Assembly: GCA_015655035.1 (NCBI GenBank)
Contig: JAATFS010000049.1
Coordinates: forward strand, 1 to 9,070
DNA: 9,070 bases
Direction: 5' to 3'
Source: Lysobacterales bacterium
GTDB taxonomy: Bacteria > Pseudomonadota > Gammaproteobacteria > Xanthomonadales > Xanthomonadaceae
Shown piece by piece: positions 1 through 6,615 of the stretch. Below the pieces are notes generated by a model, which was not told where the DNA came from, made no database searches, and was given only the letters and a program-made list of their open reading frames with translations. Each line of letters opens with the position of its first letter. The first letter of the stretch is position 1. The translations under genes and the position numbers were made by a program.

Positions 1-255
1 ATCGCGGCCAGCGGCACCGGCCGGGCAACCGCCAGTGGCAGCGATGCGACCGCGCACGGCGCCGGTGCCATCGCTAGCGGTGCCGGCAGTGTGGCCATCG
101 CCGCCCGCAGCACGGCGTCGGGCGGTGCGGCCAGCGCATTGGGCGTGGACAGTACCGCCAGCGGCGGCGGCAGCACCGCGCTGGGCGCCAATGCCAAGGC
201 CTCTGGCGGCGATTCGGTGGCATTGGGTTCCGGTTCGCGCGCGGGCGAGGCAGAG
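1..255 (+). repeat. YadA-type head repeats, block 1
   Basis: About 14-residue units with small hydrophobic, Gly, Ala and Ser positions recur in register (for example STASGGGSTALGANAKASGG). At DNA level the GCCAGCGGC-like core recurs. In this family each unit forms one rung of a left-handed beta-roll in the trimer head. The block is cut by the window start, so the number of copies is unknown. Confidence 0.75.
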
Positions 256-1335
256 GTGGTGTCGGTGGGCAGCGGCAATGGCGTCGGCGGCCCGGCGACG
301 CGGCGTGTGATCAACGTCGGTGCCGGCAATCTGGTCGCGGGTGGCACCGATGCGATCAATGGTGGGCAGCTGTTCCAGTCGCTGAGCAATGTCGCCAGTT
401 TTCTCGGCGGCGGCGCGGCGCTGGGGACGCAAGGGTTGTTCGTGGCGCCGACCTACCTGATCCAGGGCGCCAGCTACGACAACGTAGGTGCCGCGCTGAG
501 TGCGCTCGATGGCAAGGTCAGCGAGTTGGATACGCGTACCGGCGCGGGCACACCCGGCACTGGTTCGGGCGCGTCCACGTCCACCTCCACGGTGCTCGGG
601 CCGTCGGCGCAGACCAATGACGTGACGGGTTCGGCGGTGGGCGCCAACGCCTACGCGCATGGCCCCAACGACACCGCGATCGGCAGCAACGCACGGGTCT
701 ATGCCGATGGCAGCACGGCGCTCGGTGCCAATACCACCATCACTGCGGATGCGACCAACGCGGTGGCGGTGGGCGAGGGGGCGAGCGTGAGCGCGGCCTC
801 CGGCACCGCGTTGGGGCAAGGTGCCTCGGTCACCGCCGAAGGCGCAGTGGCACTGGGGCAGGGCTCGGTTGCCGATCGTGCCAATACGGTCTCGGTCGGC
901 AGGGCTGGCAGCGAGCGCCAGATCGCCAATGTCGCCGCAGGCAGCGCGGCGACCGATGCGGTCAACGTACAGCAGATGCAGGCGGCCGACACACAGACCT
1001 TGGGTTCAGCCAACAGCTATACCGATGGCCGCTTCAGCTCGCTGTCGGACACGTTCGAGACCTACAAAGGCGAAATCGACGACCGCTTCCGTCGCCAGGA
1101 TCGCCGCATCGATCGCCAGGGCGCGATGAATGCGGCAATGCTCAACATGGCGACCAGCGCGGCCGGTATCCGCACCCAGAACCGGGTCGGTGTCGGTGTC
1201 GGCTTCCAGAGCGGCGAATCGGCACTGTCGCTGGGTTATCAGCGTGCGATCAGTGATCGCGCCACGGTGACGCTGGGCGGCGCGTTCAGCGGCGACGACA
1301 AGTCGGTTGGCGTCGGCGCCGGTTTCGGCTGGTGA
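1..1335 (+). CDS. xadA: XadA/YadA-like trimeric autotransporter adhesin, C-terminal part (5' end outside window)
   Basis: The frame is open from base 1 to the TGA at 1333-1335 (444 residues visible), so the start is missing. Trimeric autotransporter adhesins (type Vc secretion) form a surface lollipop that binds host or abiotic surfaces. Visible in order: head repeats of the ALGxxAxASG type (residues 1-85), a VSVG entry and first neck with INVGAGNL and INGGQLF (87-125), a module with LGGG, APTYLIQG and NVGAALSAL (about 133-165) resembling the FGG stalk module, a Ser/Thr/Gly linker, a second head-repeat block (about 210-295), a second neck with VSVG, ANVAAG and DAVNVQQM (297-327), a short charged coiled-coil stalk (328-375), and the membrane anchor (376-444) with alternating beta strands ending in an aromatic residue, FGW. 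The symbol is inferred from this architecture plus its place beside xps genes; another Xad paralogue is possible. The family and the C-terminal location are near certain. Confidence 0.9.
   Translation: MAASGTGRATASGSDATAHGAGAIASGAGSVAIAARSTASGGAASALGVDSTASGGGSTALGANAKASGGDSVALGSGSRAGEAEVVSVGSGNGVGGPATRRVINVGAGNLVAGGTDAINGGQLFQSLSNVASFLGGGAALGTQGLFVAPTYLIQGASYDNVGAALSALDGKVSELDTRTGAGTPGTGSGASTSTSTVLGPSAQTNDVTGSAVGANAYAHGPNDTAIGSNARVYADGSTALGANTTITADATNAVAVGEGASVSAASGTALGQGASVTAEGAVALGQGSVADRANTVSVGRAGSERQIANVAAGSAATDAVNVQQMQAADTQTLGSANSYTDGRFSSLSDTFETYKGEIDDRFRRQDRRIDRQGAMNAAMLNMATSAAGIRTQNRVGVGVGFQSGESALSLGYQRAISDRATVTLGGAFSGDDKSVGVGAGFGW
628..885 (+). repeat. YadA-type head repeats, block 2
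   Basis: A second array of head-type units (motifs AVGANAYAHG, ALGANTTITA, AVGEGASVSA, ALGQGASVTA, ALGQGSVAD) lies between the first neck and the second neck. It implies a second globular head segment closer to the membrane on the mature fibre. The units are more divergent from one another than those of block 1. Confidence 0.7.
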
Positions 1336-1341
1336 ACACCT

Positions 1342-1366
1342 GGGCGTTATCGATGCGATACCGCCC
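1342..1366 (+). terminator. Imperfect hairpin after the adhesin gene, possible weak terminator
   Basis: GGGCG (1342-1346) pairs with CGCCC (1362-1366) and TATCG (1348-1352) with CGATA (1356-1360), with one T/C mismatch and a 3-base loop. The hairpin starts 7 bases after the adhesin stop. No T-run follows, so it is not a typical intrinsic terminator. It may mark the mRNA 3' end or be fortuitous. Confidence 0.3.
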
Positions 1367-1407
1367 GCGTTTGTGCAACGCCCGAGGGCAGGGGCGGGCA
1401 GGAAACC

Positions 1408-1424
1408 TTGGCTGGGCCGGCCAA
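1408..1424. repeat. Inverted repeat upstream of the protease gene
   Basis: TTGGC (1408-1412) and GCCAA (1420-1424) form a perfect inverted repeat; the interior adds a T-G wobble and a G-C pair. The core contains the 8-base palindrome GGCCGGCC. It lies 67 bases before the protease start. It could be an operator, a 5'-leader stem or chance in GC-rich DNA. I found no convincing promoter hexamers in the rest of the 1336-1491 gap. Confidence 0.35.
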
Positions 1425-1478
1425 CGGAATCGCACGGAATCTCATGGCCGAACTGACGCCTGATCCACGAAAAACCGA

Positions 1479-1484
1479 AGAGGA
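1479..1484 (+). promoter_or_regulatory. Ribosome binding site deciding the protease start
   Basis: AGAGGA ends 7 bases before the GTG at 1492. Neither of the upstream in-frame starts (TTG 1408, ATG 1444) has such a site, and only the GTG start puts a signal peptide at the extreme N-terminus. Confidence 0.65.
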
Positions 1485-1491
1485 CTTCAAC

Positions 1492-3372
1492 GTGATCGAA
1501 AAGAACTTCCGTCTTACCCCCCTTGCGGGGGCCGTCCTGGCGATGGCGCTTGGCGTCTCCAGTGCGCATGCCGCCGCGCCCAAGCTGCTTGTCAAGGAAG
1601 CCAGCCAGTCCACGCCGGCCAATGCAGCGAGCAGCAGTCGCCTAATCGTGCGCTACAAGGATGGCAGCTCCGCCGCCAGCAGCCGTGCCACCAAGCTGAG
1701 CACGGTGCAGTCGGCGCTGACCCGTTCGGGCGTGGCCAGCAGCGCGCGCAGCGGTGCGGTGGCATTGAAAGCCAACTATCTGCGAAAGCTAGGCATCGGT
1801 GCCGATCTGATCAAGCTGTCCGGCAAGCTGGACAAGGCGCAACTGGCCAAGGTGGTGGCCGAGATCAAGGCCGATCCATCGGTGGCCGAGGTGCAGGTCG
1901 ATCGGATGCTCCGCGCTACCGACATCAAGCCGGCGGCGATCACGCCGCAACTGGTGCCGGACGATCCCTATTACGCCCAGTACCAGTGGCACTACAACAG
2001 TGCCACTGGCGGTATCAATGCGCCGGCGGCGTGGGACGTATCGCAGGGTGAGGGCATCGTGGTCGCGGTGCTGGACACCGGCATCCTGCCCGATCACCCG
2101 GATTTTTCCGGCAATCTGCTGCAAGGCTATGATTTTATTTCCGATTCGTTCGTTTCACGGCGGGCGAGCGACGAACGGGTGCCGGGCGCACTGGATTACG
2201 GCGACTGGAATCCGGTCGAAGGCGAGTGCTACACCGACCCGGAACCCTCGCCGGTCCAGGATAGCAGCTGGCACGGCACCCACGTGGCCGGCACGATCGC
2301 CGAGGCCACCAACAATGGGGTAGGCATGGCCGGCGTTGCGCACAAGGCCACGGTGCTGCCGGTGCGCGTGCTTGGCCGTTGCGGCGGCTATACCTCCGAT
2401 ATTGCCGACGCCATCATCTGGGCGTCGGGCGGCAGCGTGGAAGGCGTGCCTGCCAACGCCAATCCGGCCGAGGTCATCAACATGAGCCTGGGCGGCGGTG
2501 GCAGCTGCGATTCGGTCACCCAGACTGCGATCAACCAAGCGGTCTCGCGCGGGACCGCAGTGGTGGTGGCGGCGGGCAACTCCGCAGATGACGCGGCCAA
2601 CTACTCGCCGGCCAGCTGCGACGACGTGATCAGCGTAGGTGCAACCCGCGTCACCGGTGGCATCGCCTATTACTCCAACTACGGCACCAAGGTGGACCTG
2701 TCGGGGCCGGGCGGTGGCGGCAGTGTCGATGGCAATCCGGGCGGTTATGTCTGGCAGGCCGGCTACGACGGCGCGACCACGCCGACGTCCGGCGCCTATA
2801 CCTACATGGGCATGGGGGGCACCTCGATGGCTTCGCCGCACGTGGCTGCTACCGTCGCACTGGTACAGAGCGCAGTGACCGCCGCCGGCAACGCGCCGCT
2901 CACCCCGGCGGCGGTGGAAACCCTGCTCAAGCAGACGGCGCGTGCGTTCCCGGTCACTCCGCCCAGCAGCACGCCGATCGGCAGCGGTATCGTCGATGCC
3001 AAGGCGGCACTGGACAAGGCGTTGGAGGAGCCGTGCGATGCGGACGTCGAGGAATGCGCGCCCTCGGCCACCGTGCTAACCAACAAAGTCGCCGTTGGCG
3101 GGCTTGCCGACGCGGCTGGCAGTGAACGGCTGTACAGCTTCACCGCCGAGGCCGGCAAGGTGCTCAGCTTCATCGCCTATGGCGGTTCGGGCAATGTTTC
3201 GCTGTACGCAAGCCTGGGTGCAGCGCCAACCGCGAGCAGCCACGACGCCAAGTCCACCCGTCCTGGCAACAGCGAGACCATCCGTTTCACCGCACCGAAG
3301 GCCGGCACGTATTACATCAAGCTGGTCGGCGAGGCGGCCTATGGTTCGGTGAGTATCGTCGCGCGGCAGTGA
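1492..3372 (+). CDS. Secreted subtilisin-like serine protease (S8 family) with C-terminal PPC-like domain
   Basis: An extracellular endopeptidase of 626 residues from GTG 1492. The signal peptide has a basic start, a hydrophobic core and a cleavage site after AHA (residue 27). Residues about 40-160 look like an inhibitory propeptide (SRLIVRYKDG). The catalytic domain has Asp195 in AVLDTGI, His261 in WHGTHVAG, oxyanion Asn363 in AAGNS and Ser445 in GGTSMASPHVA. The long Asp-His loop and Cys pairs C246/C297, C339/C376 and C515/C522 suggest three disulfides, as in secreted proteases of the Dichelobacter AprV/BprV kind. Residues about 528-626 resemble a pre-peptidase C-terminal (PPC) domain (AGTYYIKLVG), which is usually removed late. 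Being next to the xps operon and carrying a Sec signal, it is a plausible type II substrate, but that is inference. It is transcribed separately from xpsE because a strong terminator follows. The family call is secure; the natural substrate is unknown. Confidence 0.92.
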   Translation: MIEKNFRLTPLAGAVLAMALGVSSAHAAAPKLLVKEASQSTPANAASSSRLIVRYKDGSSAASSRATKLSTVQSALTRSGVASSARSGAVALKANYLRKLGIGADLIKLSGKLDKAQLAKVVAEIKADPSVAEVQVDRMLRATDIKPAAITPQLVPDDPYYAQYQWHYNSATGGINAPAAWDVSQGEGIVVAVLDTGILPDHPDFSGNLLQGYDFISDSFVSRRASDERVPGALDYGDWNPVEGECYTDPEPSPVQDSSWHGTHVAGTIAEATNNGVGMAGVAHKATVLPVRVLGRCGGYTSDIADAIIWASGGSVEGVPANANPAEVINMSLGGGGSCDSVTQTAINQAVSRGTAVVVAAGNSADDAANYSPASCDDVISVGATRVTGGIAYYSNYGTKVDLSGPGGGGSVDGNPGGYVWQAGYDGATTPTSGAYTYMGMGGTSMASPHVAATVALVQSAVTAAGNAPLTPAAVETLLKQTARAFPVTPPSSTPIGSGIVDAKAALDKALEEPCDADVEECAPSATVLTNKVAVGGLADAAGSERLYSFTAEAGKVLSFIAYGGSGNVSLYASLGAAPTASSHDAKSTRPGNSETIRFTAPKAGTYYIKLVGEAAYGSVSIVARQ

Positions 3373-3394
3373 ATGCGTCATTGATGTGACGACG

Positions 3395-3426
3395 GGTCCC
3401 GGTCCTTGACCGGGACCTTTTTTTTT
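3395..3426 (+). terminator. Strong Rho-independent terminator after the protease gene
   Basis: A perfect 10-bp GC-rich stem (GGTCCCGGTC at 3395-3404 with GACCGGGACC at 3408-3417), a 3-base CTT loop and a run of nine T (3418-3426). It starts 22 bases after the protease stop and should insulate the xps operon from read-through. Confidence 0.95.
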
Positions 3427-3463
3427 GCTTTCCGCCATGCGGTGCCGGCTGTTTGCGACAAGC

Positions 3464-3472
3464 TGCTAAAGT
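3464..3472 (+). promoter_or_regulatory. Candidate extended -10 promoter for the xps operon
   Basis: Only 70 bases separate the terminator from xpsE, so the operon promoter should lie here. TGCTAAAGT fits an extended -10 element (TGn plus a 4/6 match to TATAAT), which would start transcription about 18 bases before the GTG. No good -35 element sits at the right distance. TTGCGA at 3453 is too close to pair with it. Confidence 0.3.
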
Positions 3473-3496
3473 CTCCACGAATATCGGGAGGTAGCA

Positions 3497-5224
3497 GTGA
3501 ACGGGGTTGTTGTGGATAGCGTCGAACGCCAGAGTGCCGAGACACGCATTGTAGAGGCGTTGTTGCAGCGTCGTCGGCTGAAGGAAGGCGATCTGTTGCG
3601 CGCGCGCCAGTTGCAGGCCGAATCCGGCCTGGGCCTGCTCGCGTTGCTGGGACGGCTGGGGCTGGTGTCCGAGCGCGATCATGCCGAGACCTGTGCCGAG
3701 GTGATGGGCCTGACGTTACTGGATGCCAAACAGGTGCCCGATACCTCGCCGGAGATGTTGCCGGAAATCCAGGCACTGTCGCCGCGTTTCCTCAAGCAGT
3801 TCCACGTCTGCCCCCTTGGCGATAACGCGGGCGTGGTCGAGCTGTGGGTCGCCGATCCGTTCGAACCCTACGCGATCGACGCGGTGCGGCTGGCCAGCGC
3901 TTGCCAGATCCGTTTGCAGGTAGGGCTGCGCTCGGAGATCGATGATCTGATCGAGCGCTGGTTCGGCCAGGGCCGCAGTGCGATGGGCACCATCGTGGAA
4001 ACCGCCGATGGCGAATCAGGCGCCACTGACGATGTCGAGCAATTGCGCGACCTGGCGTCCGAGGCGCCGGTGATCCGGCTGGTCAACCTGGTGATCCAGC
4101 GGGCGGTGGAGCTGCGCGCGTCCGATATCCATATCGAACCCTTCGAGAACCGGTTGAAGGTGCGCTACCGCGTCGATGGCGTGCTGGTGGAAGGCGAAAG
4201 CCCGCCGAGCAAGCTGACCGCAGCGGTGATCAGCCGCGTCAAGATCATGGCCAAGCTCAATATCGCCGAGCGCCGCCTGCCGCAGGATGGGCGCATCATG
4301 CTGCGGGTACAGGGCAAGGAACTGGACCTGCGCGTGAGCACGGTGCCCACCGCGCATGGCGAAAGCGTGGTGATGCGCTTGCTCGATCGCGAGACGGTGG
4401 TGTTCGACTTCCACAAGCTCGGCTTCACTGAGGCGTTCCTGCCACAGTTCCGCAGGGTGCTGGAACAGCCGCACGGGATCCTGCTGGTGACCGGCCCCAC
4501 CGGTTCGGGCAAGACCACCACGCTGTACACCGCGCTGAGCCAGCTCAATACCGCCGACGTCAAGATCATCACCGTCGAGGACCCGGTCGAATACCAGATA
4601 GAGGGCATCAACCAGATCCAGGCCAAGCCGCAGATCGGGCTGGATTTCGCCAACGCGCTGCGCAGCATCGTGCGCCAGGATCCGGACATCATCATGATCG
4701 GCGAGATGCGCGACCTGGAAACCGCGCGCATCGCGATCCAGTCCGCGCTCACCGGCCACCTGGTGCTGTCCACGCTGCATACCAACAACGCCGCCGGCGG
4801 CATCACCCGCTTGCTCGACATGGGCGTGGAGGATTATCTGCTGACGTCCACCATCAACGGCATCCTGGCCCAGCGGCTGGTGCGACGGCTGGAACCGACG
4901 CATGCCGAGCGCTATCCGGCCTCGCCGGAGGAAATCGAGAAATTCGGCCTGCGCCGGTTGCAGCCGGACGGTGAAATCTGCTTGTACCGCCCGCGCGCGT
5001 CGGCGCTCGCGCCCACCGGCTACCTGGGCCGCACCACCATCGTCGAGTTCCTGGTGATGAACGACGAATTGCGTCGCGCGGTGATGCGGCGTGCCGGCAT
5101 GGGCGAGATCGAACAGCTCGCGCGCCAGGCCGGCATGCGCACGATGTACGAGGATGGGCTGTTGAAGGCGCTGCGTGGCGAGACCACGATCGAGGAAGTG
5201 CTGCGGGTGACGGAGGACGCATGA
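3497..5224 (+). CDS. xpsE: Type II secretion system ATPase XpsE (GspE family)
   Basis: A cytoplasmic hexameric ATPase that powers pseudopilus assembly and docks on XpsL and XpsF at the inner membrane. It has 575 residues from GTG 3497, preceded by GGGAGG at 3486-3491. Residues about 10-165 form the N-terminal GspE/MshE-type domain that binds XpsL. The catalytic part has the Asp box VEDPVEY (Asp362), Walker A GPTGSGKT (333-340, Lys339), Walker B DIIMIGEMRD (397-406, Glu403) and the His box GHLVLSTLHT (His421, His428). The tetracysteine zinc motif usual in GspE between the His box and the C-terminus is absent: the region about 455-515 holds one cysteine (Cys495). The start may lie a few codons later, since XpsE of X. 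campestris is, from memory, slightly shorter, but no better start codon with a ribosome site is seen. The stop overlaps the next ATG (ATGA at 5221). Confidence 0.97.
   Translation: MNGVVVDSVERQSAETRIVEALLQRRRLKEGDLLRARQLQAESGLGLLALLGRLGLVSERDHAETCAEVMGLTLLDAKQVPDTSPEMLPEIQALSPRFLKQFHVCPLGDNAGVVELWVADPFEPYAIDAVRLASACQIRLQVGLRSEIDDLIERWFGQGRSAMGTIVETADGESGATDDVEQLRDLASEAPVIRLVNLVIQRAVELRASDIHIEPFENRLKVRYRVDGVLVEGESPPSKLTAAVISRVKIMAKLNIAERRLPQDGRIMLRVQGKELDLRVSTVPTAHGESVVMRLLDRETVVFDFHKLGFTEAFLPQFRRVLEQPHGILLVTGPTGSGKTTTLYTALSQLNTADVKIITVEDPVEYQIEGINQIQAKPQIGLDFANALRSIVRQDPDIIMIGEMRDLETARIAIQSALTGHLVLSTLHTNNAAGGITRLLDMGVEDYLLTSTINGILAQRLVRRLEPTHAERYPASPEEIEKFGLRRLQPDGEICLYRPRASALAPTGYLGRTTIVEFLVMNDELRRAVMRRAGMGEIEQLARQAGMRTMYEDGLLKALRGETTIEEVLRVTEDA
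5212..5216 (+). promoter_or_regulatory. Ribosome binding site inside the xpsE end, serving the ATG at 5221
   Basis: A perfect GGAGG lies 4 bases before ATG 5221, inside the last codons of xpsE. It is 129 bases from the xpsF start, so it can only serve the small ORF at 5221. Immediately before the xpsF start (5346) no GGAG-like sequence is seen. Confidence 0.55.
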
Positions 5225-5346
5225 GCCAGCCAGCGAGCAAGCGGCCGCGGCCGGTAACGGCGGATTGCGTGGGGTCGGGCCATGGCGACGGCCGGCGTGC
5301 GCTTGCATTGCCTGCCTCAGCTGTCGGCATCCGGGTTCGGCGCTGA
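5221..5346 (+). CDS. Hypothetical 41-residue small ORF linking xpsE to xpsF by overlapping stops and starts
   Basis: I do not recognise the product. The ATG overlaps the xpsE stop (ATGA) and has a perfect GGAGG 4 bases upstream. The TGA at 5344-5346 overlaps the xpsF ATG by one base (TGATG). The peptide (beginning MSQPASKRPRPVTADC) is basic, rich in Arg, Ala, Pro and Gly, and has no membrane segment or signal. By my count about 30 of 41 codons end in G or C, somewhat low for this GC-rich window, and the second half is the weaker part. It may be a coupling ORF whose translation carries ribosomes to xpsF, which lacks its own ribosome site, rather than a functional protein. Alternatively the stretch is an untranslated spacer, or xpsF starts further upstream. 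Confidence 0.45.
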   Translation: MSQPASKRPRPVTADCVGSGHGDGRRALALPASAVGIRVRR

Positions 5347-6563
5347 TGCCGCTGTATCGCTACAAGGCACTGGATGCCCACGGCGAAATGCTCGACGGCC
5401 AGATGGAAGCGGCCAGCGACGCCGAGGTGATCGCGCGCCTGCAGGAGCAGGGTCATCTGCCGGTGGAAGCACGCCTGGCCAATGGCGATACCGCAGCGCC
5501 GTCGTTGCGCACTTTGCTGCGCAAGAAACCGTTCGATACCGCCGCGCTGGTGCAGTTCACCCAGCAGTTGGCGACGCTGATCGGTGCAGGGCAGCCGCTG
5601 GACCGTGCGCTGTCGATCCTGATGGACCTGCCGGAGGACGAGAAGAGCCGGCGCATCATCGGCGACATCCGCGATGCCGTGCGCGGCGGCGCGCCGCTGT
5701 CCAGTGCGCTGGAACGCCAGCACGGGCTGTTCTCGCGGCTCTACATCAACATGGTGCGTGCCGGTGAAGCCGGTGGCAGCCTGCATGACACCTTGCAGCG
5801 CCTGGCCGACTACCTGGAGCGTAGCCGCGAACTCAAGGGCAAGGTGGTCAACGCGCTGATCTATCCCGCGATCCTGCTTGCGGTGGTGGGCTGCGCGTTG
5901 CTGTTCCTGCTCGGCTACGTGGTGCCGCAGTTCGCGCAGATGTACGAGAGCCTGGACGTGGCGCTGCCGTGGTTCACCCAGGCGGTGCTGTCGGTGGGCC
6001 TGTTCGTGCGCGACTGGTGGATCGTGTTGCTGGTGATCCCGGCCGTGGCGGCGATCTGGCTGGATCGCAAGCGGCGCGATCCGGCGTTCCGGGCCGCACT
6101 GGATGCCTGGCTGTTGCGGCAGCGGCTGGTGGGCCCGCTGATCGCCAAGCTCGAGACCGCGCGCCTGAGCCGCACGTTGGGCACCCTGCTGCGCAACGGC
6201 GTGCCGTTGCTGGCGGCGCTGGGCATTGCCCGCAACGTGCTGTCCAACCTTGCATTGGTCGAAGATATGGGCAACGCCGCTGACGACGTCAAGAATGGCC
6301 ATGGGCTGGCGTCGTCGCTGGCGCGCGGCAAGCGCATCCCCCGGCTGGCGTTGCAGATGATCCAGGTGGGCGAGGAGTCAGGCGCGCTGGATATCATGTT
6401 GCTCAAGACCGCCGACACCTTTGAGCAGGAAACCGCACTGGCGATCGACCGCATGCTGGCCGCGCTGGTACCGCTGATCACGCTGGTGCTGGCCTCGGTG
6501 GTGGGGCTGGTGATCGTTTCCGTGCTGGTGCCGCTGTACGACCTCACCAATGCGATCGGCTGA
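5346..6563 (+). CDS. xpsF: Type II secretion system inner-membrane platform protein XpsF (GspF family)
   Basis: A polytopic inner-membrane protein that forms the assembly platform for the pseudopilus and contacts the ATPase XpsE and XpsL/M. It has 405 residues, the usual GspF length. The start ATG 5346 gives the family-typical N-terminus MPLYRYKALDAHGE; the open frame continues upstream to a TTG at 5265, but that extension (Arg/Cys-rich) is not family-like. Two homologous T2SSF domains occupy roughly residues 68-190 and 270-392, each with the conserved pattern of an FTQQLATLIGAG-like or LARTLGTLLRNG-like helix followed by GEESG/GEAGGSL. Predicted membrane segments are at about 170-196, 224-240 and 373-397. 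No ribosome site precedes the ATG, so translation probably depends on the overlapping small ORF. Confidence 0.96.
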   Translation: MPLYRYKALDAHGEMLDGQMEAASDAEVIARLQEQGHLPVEARLANGDTAAPSLRTLLRKKPFDTAALVQFTQQLATLIGAGQPLDRALSILMDLPEDEKSRRIIGDIRDAVRGGAPLSSALERQHGLFSRLYINMVRAGEAGGSLHDTLQRLADYLERSRELKGKVVNALIYPAILLAVVGCALLFLLGYVVPQFAQMYESLDVALPWFTQAVLSVGLFVRDWWIVLLVIPAVAAIWLDRKRRDPAFRAALDAWLLRQRLVGPLIAKLETARLSRTLGTLLRNGVPLLAALGIARNVLSNLALVEDMGNAADDVKNGHGLASSLARGKRIPRLALQMIQVGEESGALDIMLLKTADTFEQETALAIDRMLAALVPLITLVLASVVGLVIVSVLVPLYDLTNAIG

Positions 6564-6600
6564 CGCTGGTTTTCTGCTACCACTTTTCAACATGTATTCC

Positions 6601-6605
6601 GGAGG
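6601..6605 (+). promoter_or_regulatory. Strong xpsG ribosome binding site within a small inverted-repeat context
   Basis: GGAGG ends 10 bases before ATG 6616 and supports that start over ATG 6592 or 6550. Two copies of ATTCCG (6596-6601 and 6607-6612) flank it, and GGAAT (6604-6608) is complementary to the first ATTCC, giving a possible 5-bp hairpin that includes part of the site. Confidence 0.7.
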
Positions 6606-6615
6606 AATTCCGCCA

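Noticed and set aside
1..627. CRISPR-like or satellite repeats in the adhesin DNA
   Set aside because: The repetition follows the protein head units in frame, is degenerate and has no constant repeat-spacer layout.
1408..1491. Upstream in-frame starts for the protease (TTG 1408, ATG 1444)
   Set aside because: They place 16-28 polar residues before the signal peptide and have no ribosome site. GTG 1492 has one and gives a normal signal peptide.
1336..1491. Plant-inducible promoter box (TTCG-N16-TTCG type) before the protease
   Set aside because: No TTCG occurs anywhere in the gap.
2155..2841. 228-codon - strand frame opposite the protease catalytic domain
   Set aside because: Low-complexity Arg/Ala/Gly/Val/His composition and no recognisable domain. 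It lies across the conserved His and Ser motifs of the protease.
3441..3460. Possible sigma-54 promoter (GG...TTGC) before xpsE
   Set aside because: The GG and GC pairs are not at the required 10-base separation.
5265..5345. N-terminal extension of XpsF from TTG 5265
   Set aside because: The added residues are Arg/Cys-rich and unlike the GspF family, which begins with the MxLYRYKALD-type sequence found at ATG 5346.
4854..6302. 482-codon open frame on the - strand opposite xpsE and xpsF (also 4016-5308 and 4165-4821)
   Set aside because: The translations are rich in Gln, His, Arg and Ala without domains, as expected for antisense frames of GC-rich genes. The + strand genes have clear family motifs throughout.
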